Assembly (NCBI RefSeq): GCF_030824455.1
Contig: NZ_JAVBXR010000015.1
Coordinates: 1 to 64,000 of the forward strand
Direction of reading: 5' to 3'
Length of the DNA stretch: 64,000 nucleotides
From: Desulfobulbus sp.
GTDB lineage: Bacteria; Desulfobacterota; Desulfobulbia; Desulfobulbales; Desulfobulbaceae
Shown here: piece by piece, positions 53,695 through 61,764 of the stretch
Numbering within the stretch: the stretch's first letter is position 1
Layout: each line of letters starts with the position of its first letter
Translations under genes and position numbers: made by a program
The notes under the pieces: generated by a model
Seen by the model: the letters and a program-made list of their open reading frames with translations, nothing else
The model's database searches: none
What the model was told of the DNA's origin: nothing

Positions 53695-53865
53695 TTAGTC
53701 GGCTACATGCCCTGTGCCGTTGCAGGTCGGGCATTTTTGGTCAGGCGTGCACACCTGACCATCCGAGTTTTTGCCTTTCCATTCACTGCTGGTTTCACAG
53801 ACGCCCTCGATTACTTTTTTTCCCATACAGGTCGGGCAGGTGGTGGTCTTTTTTTCTTGGGTCAT
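53695..53865 (-). CDS. 56-residue zinc-finger-like protein with DnaJ-type CxxCxG motifs
   Basis: Translated directly because it is short. It begins MTQEKKTTTCPTCMGKKVIE and ends with CPTCNGTGHVAD. The two CxxCxG-type clusters, plus two middle Cys (VCE and QVC), look like one DnaJ-type zinc finger or a small rubredoxin-like knuckle. GGAGAG precedes the ATG by about five bases and the bidirectional terminator follows its stop, so I consider it real. Function unknown; it may help protein folding or bind metal. Confidence 0.75.
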   Translation of the reverse strand: MTQEKKTTTCPTCMGKKVIEGVCETSSEWKGKNSDGQVCTPDQKCPTCNGTGHVAD

Positions 53866-54025
53866 AGCGCTCTCCTTGTTGAAGGTTTTACGTGATAATG
53901 TTTCTTGTAATCAACTGTAGTTTCCTGCAGCGAAAAAGCAAGAGCCTAAAAAAGGAAATCGTAAAAACCTTGTAGGATTCCGCTTAATTGACGAAATTTT
54001 AAAAAAATACAGCGGGCCGCAGGCC

Positions 54026-54069
54026 AAAAAGCGCCCCGCAACACGTCCCTTGCGGCAGCGTTGCGGGGC
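54026..54069 (-). terminator. Terminator after the DUF4407 gene
   Basis: Ten-pair perfect stem (GCCCCGCAAC with GTTGCGGGGC) with a 17-base loop. On the minus strand it is followed by GC and five T residues, about 50 bases after the DUF4407 stop. Confidence 0.5.
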
Positions 54070-54119
54070 AAAAGCGGAACAGGAGACAGAGGGCAGAGAG
54101 CAGGCCCGGGAGCACTGCG

Positions 54120-55703
54120 CTAGGCGTCGCGCCGTTGCGGCCCAGCCGCGCCGGCATCCCCTTGCGAGCCGTTTCCCCCGGGCAGGTGGGCGCGCAGCAG
54201 CAACTCGGCGATCTCTTCGGAGTTGCGCAGATCAACCCCGTCCTGCACGGCGGGGGCAGGGCCTTGGCGGGGTGTTGCTTTAGCCCAAGAGGCGGCGTAA
54301 CGGGGATACTCTTCTTTCAGGGCCGCCAGATTCTGACCGGCGACCAGTTCTGGAAATTCAACCAGGACGTCATAAGGTCCGGGCCGCGACATCACCTTGG
54401 AAAGAATGGCGATCAGATCAAGCAGAAACAGCACGCCAAAGACGATGCTGAATTGAAACAGGGCCGCCATCCACTTGTAGCGCTGCACAATCGGCTCCAC
54501 GCCTTCGCCGTCGGCCTCGGGCACGAAGATGACCTTGAACAGGCCGATGGTTTCCTCCATGGGATCGAAACTGCCCTCCGCCTTGGCATAATAACTCTTG
54601 AGCACCGGATCGAAACGCAGCTTGTGACTGGCCATGCGCTCGGCCTGCTCGCTTTCGGCCTTGGCGATCGCCTGGTTCATTTTGTCGATGCGGGCCTTCC
54701 GCTCCTCGGCCGCGGTCACAAAGGAGGCCCGCTTGTCCGCGTCAAGCGCCGACAACAGATCCTTGGGCGGTTCCGCCGGAAGGGCCGCAGCCGCACGCCC
54801 CAGCAACTGCTCGTAGCGCTGGCGCGCGACCTGTTCGGCCTTGGTCAGCAACTGCAGATCCCGCTCCAACTCTTTGAATTTGGCGCCCTGTCCCGGCTTG
54901 CCCGTGCCGCCCCGATCCGAGCCCAGCCGCCCGCGCGCCTCGTTTTTGAGATCCTGTTCAACCTCGCGGATGCGCGCCGAGGCCTGTTTCCATTCCGCCA
55001 AGGCGGCGGCCGCCTCCTGGTCCAACCCCTGTTTTCGACTGCGGGCGTTGTCGTCCTGCTGGCGCACGGTCTGCTTGGCCAGTTCCTCGGCATAGAGATT
55101 CGCGTCCACGGGGCCTGCGGCCTGCTCCTGCTTGAGTTGCGCCTGCAAATTGGTCAGCAGCCCGGCGTCGCGGCTCTCGATCAACTCCCGCTCTTCCCGC
55201 TCCTTGCTCTGCAGATCGTTCAGCCGGGTGCGGTACTCGCCCTGCAGGCGCTCCTTAATCGCGCCCTGATATTGCTCCAGGCAGAAGGGGAAGGCGATGG
55301 CCACGCTGATCACCGCCGCCAGGCCGACGCGAAAGCAGACCTGGATCAGCTTGCGCCGCCACGGCTGGAACGGCCGATAGGTAGCCATGAGGATGCGGTC
55401 AACATTCATGACGATAAAGGCCCAGACGAGCGCGACCAGCAGGGAAACTATCGGTCGGGACGATTGGAAACGGCTGGCGGCGTATAGGTACATGCCGAAA
55501 AAAGCCAGCAGGGTGGGGACCAGCACCGAAGAGCCGAGCACTGCGATGCGCTCCCGCTCGCTTTCCGGCAGTTGGTCCAGGGTGGCCTTGCGCGCTCCGG
55601 CCAGCCAGTAGAACAGGGCCAGCGGCCAGGGCCAGCGTCCGGACGCGGGGACCGGACGGGCGGTTAATCGTTTCAACATCTCGATATTGGTTTTCAAATT
55701 CAT
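54120..55703 (-). CDS. DUF4407-domain membrane protein
   Basis: 527 residues. Four predicted membrane helices: two near 55-105 (SSVLVPTLLAFFGMYLYAA, PIVSLLVALVWAFIVMNVDR), one near 125-145 (VGLAAVISVAIAFPFCLEQY), and one near 435-460 (FQFSIVFGVLFLLDLIAILS). Between the third and fourth lies a long charged coiled coil. This layout and the MNVDRILMATYRPF segment match DUF4407. Role unknown; it could sense or transmit mechanical or envelope stress. ATG at 55703 has GGGAG nine bases upstream. Confidence 0.82.
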   Translation of the reverse strand: MNLKTNIEMLKRLTARPVPASGRWPWPLALFYWLAGARKATLDQLPESERERIAVLGSSVLVPTLLAFFGMYLYAASRFQSSRPIVSLLVALVWAFIVMNVDRILMATYRPFQPWRRKLIQVCFRVGLAAVISVAIAFPFCLEQYQGAIKERLQGEYRTRLNDLQSKEREERELIESRDAGLLTNLQAQLKQEQAAGPVDANLYAEELAKQTVRQQDDNARSRKQGLDQEAAAALAEWKQASARIREVEQDLKNEARGRLGSDRGGTGKPGQGAKFKELERDLQLLTKAEQVARQRYEQLLGRAAAALPAEPPKDLLSALDADKRASFVTAAEERKARIDKMNQAIAKAESEQAERMASHKLRFDPVLKSYYAKAEGSFDPMEETIGLFKVIFVPEADGEGVEPIVQRYKWMAALFQFSIVFGVLFLLDLIAILSKVMSRPGPYDVLVEFPELVAGQNLAALKEEYPRYAASWAKATPRQGPAPAVQDGVDLRNSEEIAELLLRAHLPGGNGSQGDAGAAGPQRRDA

Positions 55704-56054
55704 AGCGCTACACTCCCAAGGCCGCCGTGCAGGCGACCGGGACACGGATTGAGGTTGATTGTCGTCATCTGGTTTGGATGTTCGGATAGGAACTTCGGGA
55801 GGCCGAAGCGGAGGAACCGCTCGGGGATGCGGCGACCTGGCCCGCCTCGAACAACAGCGGCGGGTGGGAAAAATAATACCCGAAAAACAGTCTGCTGGCG
55901 AGAGGAATAACAAAAATGAAATTCACGCCGCGTCTACTTGCCCAAAATTCCCTGGAAAAATAATCTACGGGTTCGTACAATGCAGTCGCTTGCATCACCT
56001 CGTGGCCGCTTCGACCTCGCGCGCCAACCAGATCCGTCAGCAAAGGACATTCTC

Positions 56055-56627
56055 TTGAAAATCATCAACATCATGGGCAGCCCGAGAAAAAACGGGGCCA
56101 GTTCCCGCATCGCCCGAGCCTTCACCGAAACCGCAGCCGCCTACGACGCCGAGATCACCGACTATCCGCTCAACAGCATGCAGTACCGAGGATGCCAGGG
56201 ATGCGAAGGCTGCCACACCCGCGCGGACCGCTGTGTGCTTCGAGACGACCTCACCCCGGTGCTCGACGATCTCTTTGCCGCCGACGTGGTCGTCCTGTCT
56301 TCGCCGATCTATTTCGGCGACGCCTGCGGCCAGTTCAAATCGTTTTTTGATCGGACGTGGTCCCTGATCCAGACCGACTCGGCCCATGAGGAGGAGAACG
56401 GCAGCCGCTTGCCGCCGGGCAAGATCGCCGTGCTTATTCTCTCCCACGTCGATGCGGCGGACGCGCACAACGATGTGCCCCAACGCTATGCCATGTATCT
56501 GGAACTCTATGGCTTTGAGGTCAGGATCATCACCGCCTCGGGCCTGCGCCTGCAATCAAACGCCGACGTCGACGCCCAGATAACCGCGGCGGCGTCCTTG
56601 GCGCGCGAACTGCTGCGGGCGGAATAA
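56055..56627 (+). CDS. NADPH-dependent FMN reductase/flavodoxin-fold oxidoreductase
   Basis: 190 residues. Flavodoxin-like FMN site IINIMGSPRKNGASSRIARA, then CQGCEGCHTRADRCVL (four Cys, typical of the iron-sulfur flavoprotein-like group) and SSPIYFGDACGQFKSFFDR. The TTG at 56055 is chosen because AAAGGA is seven bases upstream; the ATG at 55980 has no ribosome binding site. It lies beside a nitroreductase-type gene, so a small redox group is likely. Confidence 0.85.
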   Translation: MKIINIMGSPRKNGASSRIARAFTETAAAYDAEITDYPLNSMQYRGCQGCEGCHTRADRCVLRDDLTPVLDDLFAADVVVLSSPIYFGDACGQFKSFFDRTWSLIQTDSAHEEENGSRLPPGKIAVLILSHVDAADAHNDVPQRYAMYLELYGFEVRIITASGLRLQSNADVDAQITAAASLARELLRAE

Positions 56628-56632
56628 GCCGC

Positions 56633-57124
56633 CTACCGTCCGATTGCCCCGTCGCCGGCAATGGCTGCAAACACCGCGTCGCCCACGGCCACGATTTCCG
56701 GCCGATAGCGGGCAAAGGTCAGTAACCGGGCACGGAGCGCAGGATAGGCGTCCACGGGCAGGTTTCCCTGGATGCAGAGGGCCAGGATGAGCATCATGGC
56801 GTTGTAATGGCCGAGATTCTGCCGCCGCGCGGCCCGCAAAAGGCCCCCGTCCTCGGACAGCACCGGCAGCCCGAGCGTCTGCGCCGCCTGGCAGACGACC
56901 TGGTCTGTGGGCCCGGTCGGGGCGGCGTCCCAATACACCAGATCCTCCGGGCTGGAGCCGTATTCCCTGGCAACTTGGGGAATGACCACCAGGCGAAAGC
57001 AGGAGGCCGCGCGCGGCAGGAACGCCAATCGCTGCAGGTAGATCAGGGTTGAGGTGTCTGTGACCCCGCCCCGCAGCTGCCGCAGTTCCTGGATGAGCGT
57101 TTTTCTCTGTGTCGACGCGCTCAC
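56633..57124 (-). CDS. PIN-like domain protein
   Basis: 163 residues. Acidic residues in PIN-type places: D23 (VTDTSTLIYL), E54 (PQVAREY) and D92 (VLSEDGG). GTG start at 57124 with GGGGGG five bases upstream; the longer frame upstream is antisense to the nitroreductase. Lone PIN proteins can be RNases or toxins, but no antitoxin gene adjoins it, so a toxin role is not supported. It converges with the FMN reductase gene. Confidence 0.65.
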   Translation of the reverse strand: MSASTQRKTLIQELRQLRGGVTDTSTLIYLQRLAFLPRAASCFRLVVIPQVAREYGSSPEDLVYWDAAPTGPTDQVVCQAAQTLGLPVLSEDGGLLRAARRQNLGHYNAMMLILALCIQGNLPVDAYPALRARLLTFARYRPEIVAVGDAVFAAIAGDGAIGR

Positions 57125-57220
57125 GCGAGCCCCCCATGCTTCGTCAATATGGGCAGATTGATCCAACCAAGGCCACAACCGTACGACGATTCCCGCCTTG
57201 CCGCAACCCAGGAGATTTTT

Positions 57221-58051
57221 ATGGACCTGCACTTCACCATCAACCGCGACCTCTGCATCCAGTGCGGGGCCTGCGTTGCCGATTGCCCCTTTCACATCAT
57301 CGAAATGGCCGACGACCTCCCAGCGCTCAATCCTGCCCGAGTGCATCACTGCATCCGTTGCCAGCACTGCCTGGCGGTCTGCCCCACCGGGGCCCTGTCC
57401 ATCTGCGGCAGCAACCCCGAACATTCCATGCCCCTGCCGGAGTCCCTACCCAGCGGCCGGCAAATGACCGCGCTGATCCGTGGGCGGCGCTCGGTGCGCC
57501 ATTATCTGCCGGAACCGCTGGATCCAGGCGTCATCGACGACATGCTCCGCACCGTGGCCAATGCGCCCACCGGCAAAAACAAACAACAATGCCTGTTCAC
57601 CGTGATCGACGACCGCGAAACCATGGTCCGCTTCCGCCGCGAAACCATGGAAGGCCTGCGGCAGGCGGTGGCGGGAAAACGGCTTTCCGAGGGGCTGAGC
57701 TATTTTCGCCACGTGGTCACGGCCTGGGACCAGGGCCGCGACATCATCTTCCGCGACGCGCCGCATCTGCTGCTGGTTTCCGCCCCGCAGAGCGTCGCCA
57801 CTCCAGACGCCGATCTGTTGATCGCCATGAGCTCTTTTGATCTCCTGGCCGCGTCCATGGGCATCGGCACGCTGTGGAACGCCATGATCCGCTGGGCCTT
57901 TTCGGTGATTGAAACCGACATGTACCGGCGACTGGGCATTCCCGACGATCACGTCAAAGGCTACGCGCTGCTCTTCGGTCGCCCGGCGGTGCAGTACCAT
58001 CGCACGGTGCAGCGCGACCAAGCCCAGATCAATCGGGTGCAGTTGGCCTGA
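57221..58051 (+). CDS. Ferredoxin-nitroreductase fusion protein
   Basis: 276 residues: N-terminal two-[4Fe-4S] ferredoxin (CIQCGACVADCP and CIRCQHCLAVCP) joined to a nitroreductase FMN domain (RRSVRHYLPEPL, NAPTGKNKQQCLF, GTLWNAMIRWAF). Such fusions are common in anaerobes and may pass ferredoxin electrons to FMN. ATG at 57221 follows GGAG six bases upstream. It is divergent from the PIN-like gene. Confidence 0.9.
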   Translation: MDLHFTINRDLCIQCGACVADCPFHIIEMADDLPALNPARVHHCIRCQHCLAVCPTGALSICGSNPEHSMPLPESLPSGRQMTALIRGRRSVRHYLPEPLDPGVIDDMLRTVANAPTGKNKQQCLFTVIDDRETMVRFRRETMEGLRQAVAGKRLSEGLSYFRHVVTAWDQGRDIIFRDAPHLLLVSAPQSVATPDADLLIAMSSFDLLAASMGIGTLWNAMIRWAFSVIETDMYRRLGIPDDHVKGYALLFGRPAVQYHRTVQRDQAQINRVQLA

Positions 58052-58826
58052 ACACGCACAAGACGCCCAACCCGACGTCGCCGCCGCGGCCGCCTGTCGG
58101 CGGCGACGTCTCCACCCATGCATGCGCCGATCTTCCGCGCCCTTGCGCGCCGGCCTGCCCCCAACCGAACCTCCTCGACTCTACCCGTCGGCGCCCTCCA
58201 CGTCCATTCCTGCTGACCAGGCCCTGACGGCCAGGATCGCTTCGCACCGTTGTCGTTCCCCTCAGGCTGCGTTTTTACCGTGCTCTGTTGCCCGGAGCCG
58301 CCGAGCGCGATCAAGGCGCCGACGCTCGGTCGCGAAAAATAACGCAGCAGTAGTCTTTCATGTTGTTTTTACGATATAAATTAAACGGTTCGGCTTTGAA
58401 GATTTTTTTCTTCGTCTCTTCTGCGCTGAAACTATGGAGTGAGAAGGGCTTAAAGAATCCCATCGCCGGCTAAGATGAAAATGGAGCATTATCGAGCTTT
58501 GGAGAGTTAACAAGAGGAAAAGAGAGATAAAAATTTGTTGGCAACCTGTTGAAAACTTTTTAACCATCCATCTATTTATTTGGTATTTTTACATTTTTTG
58601 CAATTTTTCCCAAAATCAACGCTTTCGCTAAGGGTTGCGGGTTTGCCCCCTTGTAAACCCTGTTGCCTGCAGGGACTTCCCCATTGTGCACAAACTTCTT
58701 GTTTGCAGCATGAAATCGACGCAAACGGCTTTTGACCGGCGCGGGGTTTTTCAGTAGACAGACCTCATTCAATCGGCCGACAACCGGTCCGCTAAGATTG
58801 TTCATTATTACAGGAAGAAAAAACCT
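58052..58826. other. Long intergenic region upstream of dnaA, possible oriC
   Basis: 775 bases. The first 280 are GC-rich with nothing recognised. From 58341 to 58620 the sequence is AT-rich, with T-runs near 58560-58610. One DnaA-box-like TTGTGCACA is at 58684-58692 (one mismatch to TTATNCACA), and a weaker TTTTCAACA-like site lies on the minus strand near 58547-58556. I do not see a cluster of good boxes, so an origin is only suggested by AT content and position next to dnaA. Confidence 0.3.
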
Positions 58827-60146
58827 ATGTTGTGGAATGCGATTAAAACCTCTTTGCACGGAGCCTTACCGGAAAGCGAATTCGGCCTGTGGATCAAACC
58901 GCTGGAATGTCGGCGGCACGACGATCAGGTGCTGGAGCTTGTCGGGCCGGACCGGTTCTTCTGTGCCTGGGTGGAAGATCGCTACCTCGCGCTGATTCGC
59001 AGCAAGGCCTCTGAAGTGGGCGAGATCGCCGATGTGCGCATCAACGTGGCCGACGCCCCGCCGCTGCGGGTTGAAACCGGCAAGGGCGGTCAATTGCGGC
59101 TCCCTGGGGTGGTCAGCGGCGGCCCTCGTCTACGCTCGCTCCATCCGGCCTTCACCTTTGACCAGTTCATGGTCGGCGAATCGAACATCCTGGCCCGTTC
59201 CGCCTGTCAGGCCCTGGCCACCGGCGATTCCACCTTTGGCCACTGCCTGTTTATGAACAGCACCACGGGCCTGGGCAAAAGTCATCTGACCCAAGCGGTG
59301 GTCCATCAGGTGCTGCGCTCCGCGCCTTCCACCCGGCTGCACTACCTGACCGCCCAGCAATTTTCGGCCGAGATGGTCAAGGGCATCCGCTCCAACTCCA
59401 TGGAGCAGTTTTCCAAAAAATACATCAACGACTGCGACATGTTGCTGGTGGAAGACGTCCACACCCTGACCGGCAAGAACAAGACCCAGGAAGAACTCAA
59501 CACCATCCTCGATTATCTGATCAAATCCGGTCGGCGAGTGATTCTCACCTCGGCCCTGGCCCCGACCAAGTTGGCGGGCATTGACGACGATTTTCGCAGC
59601 CGCATGACCTCGGGCCTGGTGACCGGAATTGAATCGCCGGATTACGCCACCCGGGCGCGGATCATCCGCCACAAACTCCAGTTGCACGGCTTGGGCGGCG
59701 ACGACGATCTGGTGGGTTTCATGGCCGAGACCCTGCAAGGCGACGTGCGCCGGATGGAGAGCGCCATCATCGGCATCAAGGCCAAATCCTGCCTGCTGGG
59801 CGCGCCGCCGGACATGAGCATGGTTCGGGACGTTATCTACGGTTTGATCGGCAACGCGGTGGAAATTACCGGCGAAACCATCCGCGATCTTATTGGCCGT
59901 CAGTTTCGGGTGAGCGTCGAGGACCTGCGCTCGCGCTCGCGCAAACGCTCCATCACCTTTCCCCGCCAGATGGCCATGTACCTCACCCGTAAGTACACCG
60001 ACAAATCGCTGGCCGACATCGGCAACATGTACAACCGCGACCACTCGACCGTGCTCTACGCCATCAAGACCATCACCAAGGACATGTCGCAGCAGACCAC
60101 GGTCCGCGAGCAGGTGGAGTTGCTCTGCGCCAAGCTCAAGAAATAA
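58827..60146 (+). CDS. dnaA: Chromosomal replication initiator DnaA
   Basis: 439 residues. Domain I, a linker, then the AAA+ domain with FTFDQFMVGESN, Walker A STTGLGKSHL (where GGVGLGKT is usual), Walker B MLLVEDVHTL, and domain IV with the DnaA-box-binding LADIGNMYNRDHSTVLYAI. The first Walker Gly is Ser here, which I believe also occurs in related bacteria. AGGAAG precedes the ATG. dnaN and gyrB do not follow; the haem oxidase gene converges instead. Confidence 0.93.
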   Translation: MLWNAIKTSLHGALPESEFGLWIKPLECRRHDDQVLELVGPDRFFCAWVEDRYLALIRSKASEVGEIADVRINVADAPPLRVETGKGGQLRLPGVVSGGPRLRSLHPAFTFDQFMVGESNILARSACQALATGDSTFGHCLFMNSTTGLGKSHLTQAVVHQVLRSAPSTRLHYLTAQQFSAEMVKGIRSNSMEQFSKKYINDCDMLLVEDVHTLTGKNKTQEELNTILDYLIKSGRRVILTSALAPTKLAGIDDDFRSRMTSGLVTGIESPDYATRARIIRHKLQLHGLGGDDDLVGFMAETLQGDVRRMESAIIGIKAKSCLLGAPPDMSMVRDVIYGLIGNAVEITGETIRDLIGRQFRVSVEDLRSRSRKRSITFPRQMAMYLTRKYTDKSLADIGNMYNRDHSTVLYAIKTITKDMSQQTTVREQVELLCAKLKK

Positions 60147-60179
60147 GACCGATTTCCCGACCGGCCCCGGCCGCAGCCG

Positions 60180-61583
60180 TTAAAAGTAGACCCCTTTCAC
60201 CTCCGCGCCTTCAGGTCCCCTGTCCTGGGCGCCGATCCGCAGCGCCATCCGTCGCGCCTCTTTGACCATATCGTTGATGCCGATCCCTTTCCAGCCAAAG
60301 CCGCAGAGGTGGAGGCCAGGATGGGCGGCGTGGACCGCGTCGCGCCAGGCCAGCAGGCCGGTATAGCCGGCCTCCAGCTGGGGAATGCCGGCTCGGGGCC
60401 GAAGCACGGCGCTGAAGCTGGGCGGCGGCAGTTCCATCAATTGGCCGAGATCCTGGAGCACGCCTTGGATGAGCTCGTCGTCGCTTAACTCCAACCGCTC
60501 GGGATGCCGCCGGCCACCGACCAGGGCTTCCAGCAGATGGCAGCCTTGCGGCGCCCGGCCGGGAAACATGTGCGAGGAAAAGAGCGCCCCCAGAGCAAAG
60601 CGCTGTTCCGATTCCGGCGCCAGATAGCCAAAGCCAAAGGGAATCCGGGCCCGGTGGTCAAATCCTAGCAGCACCGAGAGAATCCGGGCCTCGGGGATGC
60701 TGCTCAAGGGCGGCGGCGGCAGGACCCCGTCCAGCAGGGACAGCGCCTGATTCACCGGCAGGGCCAGCACCAGATGGCGGCAGGTCAACTCCCCCTGGTT
60801 GGTCGCGAGCCGCCAGCCCTCGCCCTCCGGCTTCACCTCCAGCACGCCCCGGTCGTATGCCAGACGTCCCTGCGCCGCCAACCCATCGGCCAGCCGCCCG
60901 GGCAGCATGGCCATGCCGCCGCTGAAGCTGGTCATGGCCGGCAACCCCTTCCTGCCGGTTTTACCTCCCTTGTTCCCCCTGGCGGCGCGCATTTTTTTGA
61001 ACACGCCGCGAATCACCGAGCCGTGGGCACGCTCCAGATCCCGCACTCCCGGCATAACCGCGTCGATCGAAAGCCGCTCGATGTCGCCGGCATAGGTGCC
61101 GGTGTACACCGCATCGGCAAAGGGCAGCAGGGCCTTGCCGAACCGATGCGACACCCATTCGGCCACCGACGGCTCGCCTGCCAGCGGCGCGGTCCACAGA
61201 TCGGCCAGCACCCGCAGCTTGGCGCTCCAGGGGATCAGCGGCTGACGGAGAATCTTGAGCGGCTGCTGCGGAATGCATTGCAGACGGCCGCCCAGGCAGA
61301 CATAGCGGACAAATCGGTCCAGCGGCGCGGTGGTTGCCTCCGCCTCCAGCCCGGCCAGTTGGATTAACTCCCTGCTCTCCTCGCAGTTGTCGAGAAACCC
61401 ATGCGGCCCCCATTCGGCCTGGTAGCCACGGTCGTGATAGGTGGCGACGGCGCCGCCCGGTTCGGTTGCCTGCTCCAGGACCAGCAGGTTCAGCGCCGGC
61501 TGCTGCCGGAGAACAAAGGCGGCGGCGCTCAGACCGGAGAGGCCGGCGCCGACTACACAGACGTCATAATTCGATAAATGCAT
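60180..61583 (-). CDS. Protoporphyrinogen oxidase, HemG/HemY type
   Basis: 467-residue FAD enzyme of haem synthesis: N-terminal fold VCVVGAGLSGLSAAAFVLR, PGGAVATYHDRGYQAEWGPHGFLDN, FADAVYTGTYAGDIERLSID and a C-terminal FAD segment LHLCGFGWKGIGINDMVKEARRM. This is the oxygen-linked HemY family, but some anaerobes use it with other acceptors. ATG at 61583. With hemL it shows haem synthesis in this organism. It converges on dnaA and diverges from htpG. Confidence 0.92.
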   Translation of the reverse strand: MHLSNYDVCVVGAGLSGLSAAAFVLRQQPALNLLVLEQATEPGGAVATYHDRGYQAEWGPHGFLDNCEESRELIQLAGLEAEATTAPLDRFVRYVCLGGRLQCIPQQPLKILRQPLIPWSAKLRVLADLWTAPLAGEPSVAEWVSHRFGKALLPFADAVYTGTYAGDIERLSIDAVMPGVRDLERAHGSVIRGVFKKMRAARGNKGGKTGRKGLPAMTSFSGGMAMLPGRLADGLAAQGRLAYDRGVLEVKPEGEGWRLATNQGELTCRHLVLALPVNQALSLLDGVLPPPPLSSIPEARILSVLLGFDHRARIPFGFGYLAPESEQRFALGALFSSHMFPGRAPQGCHLLEALVGGRRHPERLELSDDELIQGVLQDLGQLMELPPPSFSAVLRPRAGIPQLEAGYTGLLAWRDAVHAAHPGLHLCGFGWKGIGINDMVKEARRMALRIGAQDRGPEGAEVKGVYF

Positions 61584-61764
61584 GGTGTTTTGTGACTGTA
61601 TTAGCCGTTTTCAGGCGGTTTTTGGTTATCTTGACAGTGGTGCATTCGTGCTTACCATTTTGCCCGGATAAAGGGAAGACCCTTTATCCCCTGGTATTGC
61701 CTGGAAATCTTCTCGTTTCCCGGCCCTAAAACTCCATCACACCCCATTATAGAGGAACAGCCCC

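Noticed and set aside
56633-57124. Toxin-antitoxin module
   Set aside because: Only the PIN-like protein is present; no small antitoxin gene adjoins it.
58358-58859. Two minus-strand frames upstream of and into dnaA
   Set aside because: No ribosome binding site, poor protein composition and overlap with AT-rich non-coding DNA or dnaA itself.
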